A stretch of DNA of 64,000 bases from assembly GCF_018402495.1 (NCBI RefSeq), contig NZ_JAGYIU010000001.1, forward strand, positions 1,159,137 to 1,223,136, given 5' to 3'. Under the pieces are notes generated by a model. That model made no database searches and had not been told where the DNA came from. It saw nothing but the letters and a program-made list of their open reading frames with translations. The DNA comes from Pseudoalteromonas sp. (lineage in GTDB: Bacteria; Pseudomonadota; Gammaproteobacteria; Enterobacterales; Alteromonadaceae). The position numbers were made by a program, and so were the translations under genes. Below are positions 20,083-29,684 of this stretch, one piece after another (positions within the stretch are counted from its first letter, which is position 1; each line of letters starts with the position of its first letter).

Positions 20083-21338
20083 ATCACTTGCATCTTTACA
20101 AAACGAGATTTCAATTTAGGCTCCAACCACTGGGCAATGTGCTTGTTGGGTATATCATTTATTAATTGTTGAATAAAACCAAAGTTCAACATCACTAAAG
20201 CCTCTGCACGTGCTATGCCACGAGAACGTAAGTAATACAGCGCGTCCTCTTCTATTTCGGCAATGGTGGCACCATGTGCGCATTGCACATCGTCAGCGTA
20301 TATCTCAAGTTCTGGCTTAGTGTTAACCTGTCCCCGACGCGATAATAGTAAATTTCGATTATTTAATTCAGCACGTGTTTTTTGTGCATCACGATGAATA
20401 TGGATCCGCCCGTTAAACACCGCTTTTGCCTTATCGCCAATAATACCGCGCGCATTTTCTTCGGTCGTACCATTGGGCATTGCATGTTCAATCGTGCTGT
20501 GTAGATCAAAGTGCTCACTTTGCCCAAGCAAATACAGGGTATTAAATTTTGCCTGTGTATATTGCCCATTGTGCACAATATCCACATCTATACGCGAAAG
20601 CGCACTACCATAAGCAATTAATGTTGAATTAAGCTGAGCATGGTCTTGTAAACTAAAATGGCAACCACCAAAGTACATCGCCTCTGCGCTTTGCATTGCA
20701 AAACGGTAATGCTCTACATAAGCCTCTTTACCTATGTCGTATTCGGCAAAACAGGTGCTCACACTCGCAGCATCGCCCTGTTCTTGTTCAATAATAGTAA
20801 CTTTAGCATTGGCGCCAACCCGCACTAAAATACGCTGATGAGACCCTTGCTTATCTGTACTCATTGAAACAACACGAATAGGTTTTGCAATGTTAGTGTT
20901 GGCTTCTATATCAATAATCAGCCCATCTTGAGCCAACACATCATTGACTAGCCCAAAAAAATGATGCTCAGGTTTTACCTTATTAAATATATTGTTAGCC
21001 ACATCTTGCTCGCTCTTAGGCGTTTCTAACAAGCCACTAATACGCAGCCCCTTAGGCAATACTTGTGTTTTTAAATCTGTGTGCAATATGCCATTTATAA
21101 ACACCAAATCAATACTATCGAGCCCTTCAATAGCACCAGGAGGGGCTGTTTTTACCGCCGTATCGCGATTAAGCGTAAGGTCATCAAATGCGTTTAAAGA
21201 GGTATACTTCCAACGTTCAATACGCCGATGCGGCCAATCCATTGTGTGTAATTTAGCTAAAGACTGCGCCCTTAACGGGCTCAACCAATCATCACAAGAT
21301 TGACCATGCTCTATTACCTGCTGCAACCACTGATTCAT
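20079..21338 (-). CDS. sufD: Fe-S cluster assembly protein SufD
   Basis: SufD pairs with SufB and SufC in the cluster scaffold. This 419-residue protein has the right-handed beta-helix core and the conserved region ENARGIIGDKAKAVFNGRI, plus DVQCAHGAT toward the C-terminus. It overlaps sufC by 4 bp upstream and sufS by 4 bp downstream. Confidence 0.95.
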   Translation of the reverse strand: MNQWLQQVIEHGQSCDDWLSPLRAQSLAKLHTMDWPHRRIERWKYTSLNAFDDLTLNRDTAVKTAPPGAIEGLDSIDLVFINGILHTDLKTQVLPKGLRISGLLETPKSEQDVANNIFNKVKPEHHFFGLVNDVLAQDGLIIDIEANTNIAKPIRVVSMSTDKQGSHQRILVRVGANAKVTIIEQEQGDAASVSTCFAEYDIGKEAYVEHYRFAMQSAEAMYFGGCHFSLQDHAQLNSTLIAYGSALSRIDVDIVHNGQYTQAKFNTLYLLGQSEHFDLHSTIEHAMPNGTTEENARGIIGDKAKAVFNGRIHIHRDAQKTRAELNNRNLLLSRRGQVNTKPELEIYADDVQCAHGATIAEIEEDALYYLRSRGIARAEALVMLNFGFIQQLINDIPNKHIAQWLEPKLKSRFVKMQVI

Positions 21339-22099
21339 ATATTTGGCTCCTCAGAGGTGTCTAAACCCAAAAATGCATAGCCTTGCTTTTCAATTTCTTT
21401 AGCTAATGTCGCATCACCACTTTTAACAATTTTCCCATTAGCTAAAATGTGCACATAATCAGGTTCAATAAAATCAAGTAAACGCTGATAGTGAGTAATA
21501 ACTATAAAACTACGTTTACCATCGCGCTGACTATTTACTCCATTAGCAACAACTTGTAAGGCATCGATATCTAAACCCGAGTCAGATTCATCTAAAATGC
21601 ACAACGAGGGTTCAAGCAAAATCATCTGCATAATTTCATTGCGTTTTTTTTCACCGCCAGAAAAACCTTCATTTACGCCGCGCTTTAAAAAATCCAAAGG
21701 AAGTTGTACTTGAGCGCATGCATGTTTTGCCTTTTTTAAAAACTCGGCCGCCGTTAATGGCTCTAGGCTATGCTGTTTTCGCATGGCATTAACCGACTCT
21801 TTCATAAATTCCATATTACTGACACCAGGTATTTCAACCGGGTATTGAAAAGCTAAAAATACGCCTTTTTTTGCTCGTTCTTCAATATCCATATCAAGTA
21901 ACATTTCATCATTAAATATTACATTCCCTGCAGACACATCATAACCTTCACGCCCAGATAGCACATACCCTAATGTGCTTTTTCCTGCACCATTTGGGCC
22001 CATAATTGCATGTACTTCACCTGGCTTAATCTCTAAATTAAGCCCTTTCAATATAGTTATATTTTCAACATTAGCGTGTAAATCATTAATTTTAAGCAT
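21335..22099 (-). CDS. sufC: Fe-S cluster assembly ATPase SufC
   Basis: SufC is a soluble ABC-type ATPase that drives the SufBC2D scaffold. The 254-residue protein has Walker A GPNGAGKST near residues 34-42, the signature FSGGEKKR, and Walker B followed by the SufC-type LDESDSGLD. It lies 4 bp after sufB and overlaps sufD. Confidence 0.97.
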   Translation of the reverse strand: MLKINDLHANVENITILKGLNLEIKPGEVHAIMGPNGAGKSTLGYVLSGREGYDVSAGNVIFNDEMLLDMDIEERAKKGVFLAFQYPVEIPGVSNMEFMKESVNAMRKQHSLEPLTAAEFLKKAKHACAQVQLPLDFLKRGVNEGFSGGEKKRNEIMQMILLEPSLCILDESDSGLDIDALQVVANGVNSQRDGKRSFIVITHYQRLLDFIEPDYVHILANGKIVKSGDATLAKEIEKQGYAFLGLDTSEEPNI

Positions 22100-22103
22100 T
22101 ATT

Positions 22104-23540
22104 TTATCCTACTGACCCTTCAAGACTAATCTCAAGTAACTTACCTGCTTCAACAGCGAACTCCATTGGCAGCTCTTTAAAAACCTCTTTGCAAAAGCCA
22201 TTTACAATCATAGAAACGGCTTTTTCTGCGTCAAGACCACGTTGCTTGCATAAAAATAGCTGCTCATCACTTACCTTTGACGTGGTGGCTTCATGCTCAA
22301 CAATGGCGGACGGATTACGACTTTCAATATAAGGAAATGTATGCGCCCCACAACGATCTCCAATAAGCAATGAATCACACTCAGTGAAATTACGAGCCCC
22401 GTCGGCTTTAGCGCCCATATGCACTAACCCACGATAAGCATTATTACTATTACCCGCACTGATCCCCTTTGAAATAATGGTCGATTTAGTATTTTTACCT
22501 AAATGAATCATTTTTGTGCCAGTATCTGCTTGCTGCTTTGCACGAGTTAATGCAACAGAATAAAACTCACCAACACTGTTATCGCCTTTGAGTATGCAGC
22601 TTGGGTACTTCCAAGTAATGGCCGAGCCTGTCTCAACTTGTGTCCAAGAGATTTTTGCATTGGTATGACAAATACCGCGCTTAGTTACAAAGTTATAAAT
22701 GCCCCCCTTGCCATTTTCATCACCCGGGTACCAATTTTGCACCGTTGAATATTTTATTTGCGCGTTATCTAACGCAATCAGCTCAACCACCGCTGCATGT
22801 AATTGGTTTTCATCGCGCTGAGGCGCCGTACACCCTTCTAAATAGCTCACATAGCTTTGTTCTTCTGCAATAATTAACGTACGTTCAAATTGCCCCGTAT
22901 TTTGCTCGTTAATTCTAAAGTAAGTAGAAAGCTCCATAGGGCAGCGAACCCCTTTGGGTATATAAACAAAAGAACCATCCGTAAATACCGCACTATTAAG
23001 TGCTGCAAAATAATTGTCTCCACGCGGAACAACACTGCCTAAGTACTTTTTAACGAGCGCAGGAAATCGATGAACTGCTTCGGAAATAGGACAAAAAATA
23101 ACCCCAGCCTCTTCAAGCTTTTCTCTAAATGTAGTAACAACCGATACCGAGTCAAAAACAGCATCAACGGCAACACCCGCAAGCATCTGTTGCTCATGCA
23201 GTGGGATCCCTAGTTTTTCGTAAGTACGTAATAATTCAGGGTCCACTTCATCAAGAGATTTAGGCTTATCTTTCATGCTCTTAGGTGACGAGTAGTAGGA
23301 AATAGCTTGAAAATCAATTTTGGAATACGCTAAGTGAGCCCAATCAGGCTCTTCCATAGTAAGCCAATTACGATAAGCATGAAGCCGCCACTCTAATAAC
23401 CACTCAGGTTCACCTTTATTTGCAGAAATACGCTTAATTACATCTTCATCTAATCCTACGGCAAATGTTTCAGACTCAATGTCGGATACAAAACCCGCAT
23501 CATATTTTTGTGATAAAACCTGCTCAATTTGTTCGCTCAT
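22104..23540 (-). CDS. sufB: Fe-S cluster assembly protein SufB
   Basis: SufB is the scaffold subunit where Fe-S clusters form. The 478-residue protein has the family hallmarks: [34 protein letters not shown] and the C-terminal [20 protein letters not shown]. It is the first gene of the operon sufBCDS-sufA-sufT-sufE. No regulator gene (iscR or sufR) is adjacent, but two IscR-like sites lie about 100-160 bp upstream. Confidence 0.97.
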   Translation of the reverse strand: MSEQIEQVLSQKYDAGFVSDIESETFAVGLDEDVIKRISANKGEPEWLLEWRLHAYRNWLTMEEPDWAHLAYSKIDFQAISYYSSPKSMKDKPKSLDEVDPELLRTYEKLGIPLHEQQMLAGVAVDAVFDSVSVVTTFREKLEEAGVIFCPISEAVHRFPALVKKYLGSVVPRGDNYFAALNSAVFTDGSFVYIPKGVRCPMELSTYFRINEQNTGQFERTLIIAEEQSYVSYLEGCTAPQRDENQLHAAVVELIALDNAQIKYSTVQNWYPGDENGKGGIYNFVTKRGICHTNAKISWTQVETGSAITWKYPSCILKGDNSVGEFYSVALTRAKQQADTGTKMIHLGKNTKSTIISKGISAGNSNNAYRGLVHMGAKADGARNFTECDSLLIGDRCGAHTFPYIESRNPSAIVEHEATTSKVSDEQLFLCKQRGLDAEKAVSMIVNGFCKEVFKELPMEFAVEAGKLLEISLEGSVG

Positions 23541-23637
23541 ACTTAAAAACCCCCTTTACCTTGTTTTATATCAATACATTAATTGCTTAAAACAAAGTAC
23601 ACCAATTACGTAAACACCAAGACAACACTCGCCCCAA

Positions 23638-23662
23638 ATACTTGAGTAATTTACTCAGGTAT
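23638..23662. promoter_or_regulatory. IscR-like site 1 upstream of sufB
   Basis: A 25-bp imperfect palindrome begins ATACTTGAGT and ends ACTCAGGTAT. It matches the known IscR type 1 consensus at 23 of 25 positions by my hand comparison. Its centre is 35 bp from that of a second site. IscR with a bound 2Fe-2S cluster represses such promoters. Confidence 0.6.
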
Positions 23663-23672
23663 TAATCGTATA

Positions 23673-23697
23673 ATACTTGACTAAAACACTCAAGTAT
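23673..23697. promoter_or_regulatory. IscR-like site 2 upstream of sufB
   Basis: This 25-bp near-palindrome begins ATACTTGACT and ends ACTCAAGTAT, matching the IscR type 1 consensus at 24 of 25 positions by eye. Together with the first site it suggests Fe-S-responsive control of the suf operon by an IscR encoded elsewhere. Confidence 0.65.
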
Positions 23698-24190
23698 TAT
23701 GGCAAGAAATTTTTACTCTCAACAAAATCAGCGGAAACTAAAAAAGGACAAACTAAAAAGGACAGGCATGTTTTTTCTTAAACCACACAGGTAACTTGTA
23801 TCAATAAATAGAAGATGATTAATTCGAGGAAACGTACTTAAAGTATAAGTCAGTAAAAATTGCTTGTTTTAATCTTATTCACTCAAACAGGCACAACTAG
23901 AGTTGTTTAGTGGTTTTACTATAAAACTACTTAGACGCAGAAAAATATTTTTCCGCCTCAGGCGGGGCTCTGTTTACCTTTGAATTTTAGTTAACACATA
24001 AATTTGCACCTAATGAGACGCAAATAATGCTCTCAAGCCCTACTTTAAAATAAAATACACATGCTTTTGTCGTCTAATAAGACGGAAAAATATTTATTCA
24101 ATAAATTACCACTAAGGCGCTGTAAAAATTTATGCCTGTCCTTTATTTTTATGCCCTAAGGCACTGTAAATATTTATGCCTGTCCTTTAT
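23698..24190. repeat. repeat-rich intergenic stretch with RAYT-type motifs
   Basis: About 490 bp without a gene. A reverse-complement motif (GGACAGGCAT) starts at 23759. Two copies of a roughly 38-bp unit that begins TAAGG and contains TTTATGCCTGTCCTTTA start at 24113 and 24157, 44 bp apart. The second unit abuts the broken receptor copy. The motif matches the 25-bp repeats upstream of the RAYT gene, so this is likely a non-autonomous array acted on by that enzyme. Confidence 0.6.
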
Positions 24191-25346
24191 TTTTTTCTTC
24201 ACGCACATAACGGCCTCGCATCCACGGCAATTGCATATCATTTTCTATGCCACTCGCAGCTGCATCAAATTGCATCCCATTGATAATAGTGCCCGACTCA
24301 TCCAAACTTACATCGGTTAAAAAGTCAGGATTTAAAGACCACTCAGGTATATCAATCACCGACTCTGTTCTATTTTTATCAAGTGAAAAACCAAAATAGT
24401 TAAAGCCAATTTCAACACGGCTGGTTGGGCGCCACTGCGTGCTAAATTGTACCCCTTCTCGCTCACGTAATTCGTTTACAATTGAGCCACGAACCACTTG
24501 AGGAAACCAAACATTGTCATAACTATTACCCTGAGCATCGCTTATTGAGCCCCACTGATTATTATTATCAACCGGCGCGCCATTTACATCGACAGGGTTT
24601 TCACCCGTAAAGCGCCACACATTTGCATCTGTGCCACCAGAGAGTGTCCGGTTGGTGCGTTTTGTGAGGTATAACCAAACAATACGCCAAAGGTATCGGC
24701 CTCGTTCTTCCAAGAATAAAGCGCGGTTAACTGCGGCTCAGATTCTTCAGTCACATCGGCATAGGTGCTTTCAATGTTAATTACCCCAGAGTTTGCCTCC
24801 ATACTCAGCGGTTTACGACTATGCATTAATACCGTGCCGCCTACGCCCCCTCATCTAAACGTGCCTCTGGCGATTTATATACTTCCACGCTTTCAATCAT
24901 GGCAGAGGAGTAATGCATAATCAAATGAGCGAGACGGCTCACCTGGTGATGACGCAATAAAATTACCATTTAGCTGGTAAAGGTTAGCTCAGATGATAAC
25001 CCCTAATACTTACCGATGAGCCTTCGCCTCCGTCACGGTCAATCACCACGCCAGGTACGCGTTGTAATGAATCAGCGACATTTTTATCAGGAAACTTACC
25101 AATATCTTCTGCTGTTATGGCATCAACCACAGAGCTCGATAAACGCTTTATATCTAAATTAGCCGCCATACTGGAACGAATACCACGCACCTCAATCACT
25201 TCCATATCTTTGCTTTTTAATGTTTTATCTTCTGCTTCATCAGCATATGCATGATTGATAACAGATAGAATAGAAACGCATAGCGTTGATTTAATAAAAA
25301 GTGGAAGAGAGTGATGTGCAGCGTGAGTTATCCGATGAGCAGTCAT
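24190..25346 (-). pseudogene. broken 5' fragment of TonB-dependent receptor gene (second copy)
   Basis: This fragment repeats the region 11.62-12.78 kb: the signal peptide, the plug and the first barrel strands, about 390 codons. It ends at the RAYT-type repeat near 24190, so the remaining 580 or so codons are absent. Six bases are missing relative to the intact gene, at about 24660, 24846, 24905-24907 (two), 24975 and 24999, breaking the frame repeatedly. The outer 150 bp differ by about twenty substitutions, while the interior is otherwise identical. The truncation looks real; the small gaps may be sequencing error. Confidence 0.9.
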
Positions 25347-25600
25347 AGTTTTAACAGTTCCATTTAAAATACAGTTAATACTTAAAAATGAGTGTACCGG
25401 CTAAAGCTGATACGAAAAAAGTAGCTGTATTTTACACAACAAAACTTAATAGTTTGTTAATGCAAACTGATAAGTAACTGAATACTTTATCAATAAATAG
25501 TCAATTCGAATAAAGGTAGGAAGTAAAGCAGCAAAATTGCTATTTAGCTGCTTATTAAAAGGGCATAAAAGGAATGACGCGATTAAACAGCAATACACCG

Positions 25601-26409
25601 CTATTTTTATCACTAATAGCCTGAATATAATAGTCTAAACTAGCATGAGAAAGCTCTCCCATATGGCTGGTGACTAACTCACCTTGGCTATTATAAAACA
25701 AAGTGGTTGGTAAGCCCGCAGCACCTGATTCATGACTCACATTACTGCTTTGGTCAAAAATACATGGTTGAGGTCGAGTTGTTGTTCATCAAGAAATGCT
25801 TTAACTGTGTGTAAATCTTCGCCCTGATTAACAAACGCAACGGTAATATGTGGGTTATTTTTGAGCAGCCTGTAGCACCGGCATTTCTTTCGACACGGCG
25901 GACATTATGACGCCCAAAAGTTAATCACCACCGGCTTACCTTTAAAGTTTTGAAGGTTAATCTGCTGCCCTTGCATATTATGCACAACTGATTGTGGTAA
26001 CTGCACACCCGTTTGGTAAATCGAAAGTGCAAAATTTGGAATGATCATTGAACAGAAGCCAACCCCCTGCAATAGCGTAGCTTTTAATTACAGCTTTTTT
26101 ACCCCGCGCATATAACGCTAAAACAATTATACCGCTGAACCAGCCATAATAAGGTATAAACCCACCATCACTAATATTAATCAGCTGCCACCAATTTCCT
26201 TGATAGCTATCCCACATCGTAAGCACAAATGCTAACCGAGAGACTAAAAACCCCACCACAATTGCTTTAAAAACCGTGTCTAAAATCGCTTTTTGTAATG
26301 GATGTTGGCGTGTTAATAAATACGTAAGCCCCCAAAAAATGCCTAACCCTAAAAAAATAATTAACTGAGAAATGGAAATAACTAAAGGCCCAAGAGAAAT
26401 ACTTAACAT
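25601..26409 (-). pseudogene. broken second copy of the Lgt-like/TlpA thioredoxin gene
   Basis: This copy covers the whole gene found at 13035-13850. Seven bases are missing in homopolymers inside the gene (among them A-run near 25757, T-runs near 25860 and 25890, C-run near 26064). Three clustered substitutions at 25905-25908 turn the Trp codon before CPPC into a stop. The first 125 bp at the 5' end differ by about ten substitutions, several silent, and look like normal paralogue divergence. As written it cannot make a functional protein. Whether the gaps are real is uncertain. Confidence 0.85.
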
Positions 26410-26746
26410 TTTACGACTCTAATCAATACAATTAATCGGTATGTTACACAAAGGCACAATTAAACCAATCATAATTTCCTTTTTACCCCTAACTCATTGC
26501 AAATCCGGTTCTCATATTTAAATACAAATAAATTAATAAAATTAAGACGCTAGCAAAAAATGTAAACGGATGGTTGTAAAAAAACAATTTTAGCTTTGAC
26601 AATATAAATCCCTAGGTGGTATGTTGGTATAACAGGTTAATGGTATACTTTAACTGTATCATTGTTGCGTTAAAGTATTTCAAGGTAATTCATTTAGATG
26701 ATTAAAAATAAGCATATAAAAAATATAAATATTACTTGGGGATATC
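26410..26746. other. 337-bp promoter region of the sialic acid locus
   Basis: No gene is seen. The left part is the upstream region of the broken thioredoxin copy and is unrelated to the region upstream of the intact copy. The right part has the candidate NanR site at 26625-26648 and a GGGG-type ribosome binding site before the receptor gene. Confidence 0.5.
26625..26648. promoter_or_regulatory. candidate NanR operator (receptor gene)
   Basis: TGGTATAACAGGTTAATGGTATAC region: the first 13 bases TGGTATAACAGGT match the site before the symporter gene exactly, and a second GGTATA half follows. NanR of Escherichia coli recognises GGTATA repeats. The site lies about 100 bp upstream of the TonB receptor start. 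Assignment is by motif recurrence and gene context. Confidence 0.6.
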
Positions 26747-29578
26747 ATGATGAAATCAAAAACGTTTGTTAAGTCACTACTGGCGATAAGTATTGCGTCT
26801 CTAACTACCGCTGCAGTTGCTGCTGATGAGCAGGACATCACAGTAAATGCAAAAGTTGAAAAAATAATTGTTACCGGTTCACACATTAGCAAAGGTGATT
26901 TTGAATCGGCTTCACCCGTTAAAATTTTAGACGCAGATGACATCGAAGGCGTAGGTGCAGTCAATGTTGGTGATTTACTGGCTAAAATACCTTCAATTGT
27001 TGGAGACACCACCTCAGCAAGCTCTAATATCAGTGAGCAAGACTCTGGTTTAAATATTGTTGCGTTGCGTAATCTAGGTTCATCACGGACACTGGTATTG
27101 GTTGACGGCAAGCGCTATGTATCTGGTATGTCAGTAGGGTCTGGCTATGGTGTAGACTTAAACACAATCCCCACAACCATGATCCAAAGTATTGAAGTAC
27201 TTACTGGCGGCCAATCTGCCGCTTATGGCTCTGATGCCGTTGCCGGTGTCGTCAATATTATCCTCAAGAAAAATTTTGATGGCGTTGCATTTAAAGCACA
27301 GGCAGGACAAAGTAGCGAAGGTGATAAAAACACCACTGATATTGAGTTTTCTATTGGTAAAAACTTTGATGACGGCAATGCATGGTTATCTGTAGGCTAC
27401 TCAGAAGACGATGGCTTAATGGCAAGTGATCGTGATTACTCTCGTGTACACAAAGATGCTGTAGATACTGATGGTGATGGTATTAGAGATACCTCTGCTT
27501 ACGTTGGTTCATCGCATGTTTTTGGCGGCCGTATAGATAAATATAACGGTGATGGCAGCTTATTCACTCGTACTGACGATCCGGCCACCTCTGATGCGTT
27601 TAACTTTCATGATTATCGTTCAATGATAGCACCACTAACACGGCATTTTGTTGCCAGTGGTTTATCTCTTGATCTAAGTAATAAATCACGTATGAACTTC
27701 ACTGCTAATTACGCTCGTGTAGATTCTCGTGCACGTTTTGAACCAATCCCTCTAGATACACGAAATGATATTTTTAAGCTCTCTAAAGGAGGCTCTACGG
27801 GTATAGATATCGCCAGCCATCCTTGGTTTGCTGGAACAGAACTTGGCAATAACTTACTTGCAGATGGTATAACAAATCTTGATGATGCAAGCTTAACGTT
27901 CAGACGTCTTTATGAGTTTGGTGATCGTGGCGCTGAAAATACTCGAAGCACATTTAGAGTTGCTGGTGAATATGAATACGATATATCTAATGATATTTAT
28001 TTAACCGTCAGTGGCACCTATGGCGTTACTGATCAACAACAAACTAACCATGGTGATATAAACCTAGACCGTGCTCGCTTTGCCTTAAATGTAGAAGACG
28101 ATGGCGCAGGTGGTTATCAATGTGCAGATGAAATTGCACGAATTAATGGCTGTGTAGTATTTAATCCATTTGCTCTAGATGGTATTTCAGCTGAAGCAGT
28201 CGAGTACTTAGCGGCTGACACTAACCTTGAGGGCAGTATAGAGCAAGTGGTTGTTACCGCTATTTTGGCCGGTACACTCGATTATGCAATTAGTGATAAC
28301 GTTGACAACATCGGTTTTGCGGGTGGTGTTGAATACCGTGAAGAAAAAGGCCATGAAACTCCTGATCCATTACGCCAAGCTGGTATTGTACGTGGCGCGG
28401 CAATTGCCAAAACAAGCGGCTCTTTTGACGTTGTTGATGTGTTCGGTGAATTACATATTCCGTTACATGAAAAACTAAGTCTATCAGCAGCTGTCCGCTT
28501 TGGTGATTATTCATCGGTAGGCAGTACGACAAATTGGACATTAGGATTAGATGCGCCTATTTCAGATAGCATACGTTTACGTGGTGCTTTAGCAACAGCG
28601 GTACGTGCACCTAACGTAAGCGATTTATTCGCTGGCGGAACGGCCACCGCAGCACTAGTTACCGACCCTTGTGATGGTATTACTAATACTGATAACGGGA
28701 ATATTGCCAGTAACTGTCGGTCAATAAATGCAATCCAAAATCGTATTGATAGCGACGGCGCATTCAATTTAACCCAAGTAGAACGCCAAAATACCTCAGG
28801 CTTATTAAGCGGCTCTACCGATGTTAAAGAAGAAAAAGCAGATACGTTCACAGCCGGTATCGTATTTACTCCAGAATCATTTTCTGGTCTGCAAATGTCG
28901 CTCGATTATTACGATATTGAAATAGATGATGCGATTGCAAAAACTGACCGAACCGTTATTTTAAATCGTTGCTACTCTGCAGATCCAAGTGACTTTGACG
29001 CTAATTGTGGTGGCTTAGTACGACGTGACGGACGCTCAGGTGCAGCCCTTGAAGTAAACGCAGCCTCAGGCAATGAGAACTTAATTGAAACCAAAGGGCT
29101 TGATATTGATGTGTCATACATGACCGACTTAGGTGATGGTGACTTATACGTAGGTTTTGCTGCAAATATTTTAGATACTTACAGTATTACAGGCCTTGAA
29201 ACAGGTGACAAACAAGAACTGGCCGGTGAAGTATTATTTCCAGAGCTACGCTTTAATATAAATGCTTCATACACCACCAATGACTTCAATGTTTATTGGC
29301 AACTACGTTATTGGGATGAAGCTAAAGACCGTAACGACAATACAGTTCTCACTGAAGAGCTTAACTCTATTGACTCACAAGTTTATAACGATGTTCGCTT
29401 TAGTTATAACCTTACTAATCAAATTAACGCTTACTTTGGTATTACTAACCTATTTGACGAGCAACCTCCTCACTTAACCGCAGGTCATAAATATCAGCAG
29501 CAAGGTACGCTTACAAATGGCACCGCTTATGATTTAGTCGGCCGCGCTTATTATGCTGGGGTTAAGTTGAATTTTTAA
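26747..29578 (+). CDS. TonB-dependent receptor, probable sialic acid/sialoglycan uptake
   Basis: This 943-residue outer-membrane receptor has a signal peptide (cleaved after AVAA), a plug domain (ASPVKILDADDIEGVGAV, then GGQSAAYGSDAVAGVVNI) and a barrel ending in YYAGVKLNF. Its first-gene position before nagA and nanA, and the upstream NanR-like site, point to import of sialic acid or a sialylated oligosaccharide across the outer membrane. It is paralogous to the receptor at 35.7-38.6 kb. A strong terminator follows it, so the downstream genes may be expressed at a lower level. Confidence 0.88.
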   Translation: MMKSKTFVKSLLAISIASLTTAAVAADEQDITVNAKVEKIIVTGSHISKGDFESASPVKILDADDIEGVGAVNVGDLLAKIPSIVGDTTSASSNISEQDSGLNIVALRNLGSSRTLVLVDGKRYVSGMSVGSGYGVDLNTIPTTMIQSIEVLTGGQSAAYGSDAVAGVVNIILKKNFDGVAFKAQAGQSSEGDKNTTDIEFSIGKNFDDGNAWLSVGYSEDDGLMASDRDYSRVHKDAVDTDGDGIRDTSAYVGSSHVFGGRIDKYNGDGSLFTRTDDPATSDAFNFHDYRSMIAPLTRHFVASGLSLDLSNKSRMNFTANYARVDSRARFEPIPLDTRNDIFKLSKGGSTGIDIASHPWFAGTELGNNLLADGITNLDDASLTFRRLYEFGDRGAENTRSTFRVAGEYEYDISNDIYLTVSGTYGVTDQQQTNHGDINLDRARFALNVEDDGAGGYQCADEIARINGCVVFNPFALDGISAEAVEYLAADTNLEGSIEQVVVTAILAGTLDYAISDNVDNIGFAGGVEYREEKGHETPDPLRQAGIVRGAAIAKTSGSFDVVDVFGELHIPLHEKLSLSAAVRFGDYSSVGSTTNWTLGLDAPISDSIRLRGALATAVRAPNVSDLFAGGTATAALVTDPCDGITNTDNGNIASNCRSINAIQNRIDSDGAFNLTQVERQNTSGLLSGSTDVKEEKADTFTAGIVFTPESFSGLQMSLDYYDIEIDDAIAKTDRTVILNRCYSADPSDFDANCGGLVRRDGRSGAALEVNAASGNENLIETKGLDIDVSYMTDLGDGDLYVGFAANILDTYSITGLETGDKQELAGEVLFPELRFNINASYTTNDFNVYWQLRYWDEAKDRNDNTVLTEELNSIDSQVYNDVRFSYNLTNQINAYFGITNLFDEQPPHLTAGHKYQQQGTLTNGTAYDLVGRAYYAGVKLNF

Positions 29579-29630
29579 TTTTAACAGTAACTTAGCCAAT
29601 AATTTGATATTTAACGTATCAATTTAAGAA

Positions 29631-29653
29631 GGGCTGAATTTTCAGCCCTTTTT
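29631..29653 (+). terminator. terminator between receptor gene and nagA
   Basis: GGGCTGAA and TTCAGCCC form a perfect 8-bp stem with a 2-base loop, followed by TTTTT. It lies 32 bp upstream of the nagA ATG and probably lets only part of the transcription pass, giving high receptor and lower enzyme levels. Confidence 0.75.
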
Positions 29654-29684
29654 CTCAACTTCAGCAAAAACCGAGAGCCCTCTC

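Noticed and set aside
24984..26409. Short minus-strand frames in the 25-26 kb region as separate small genes
   Set aside because: They are pieces of the second receptor and thioredoxin copies separated by single-base gaps.
26680..27111. 143-codon minus-strand frame over the start of the TonB receptor gene
   Set aside because: It overlaps the signal peptide and plug region of the receptor in antisense and has no features of its own.
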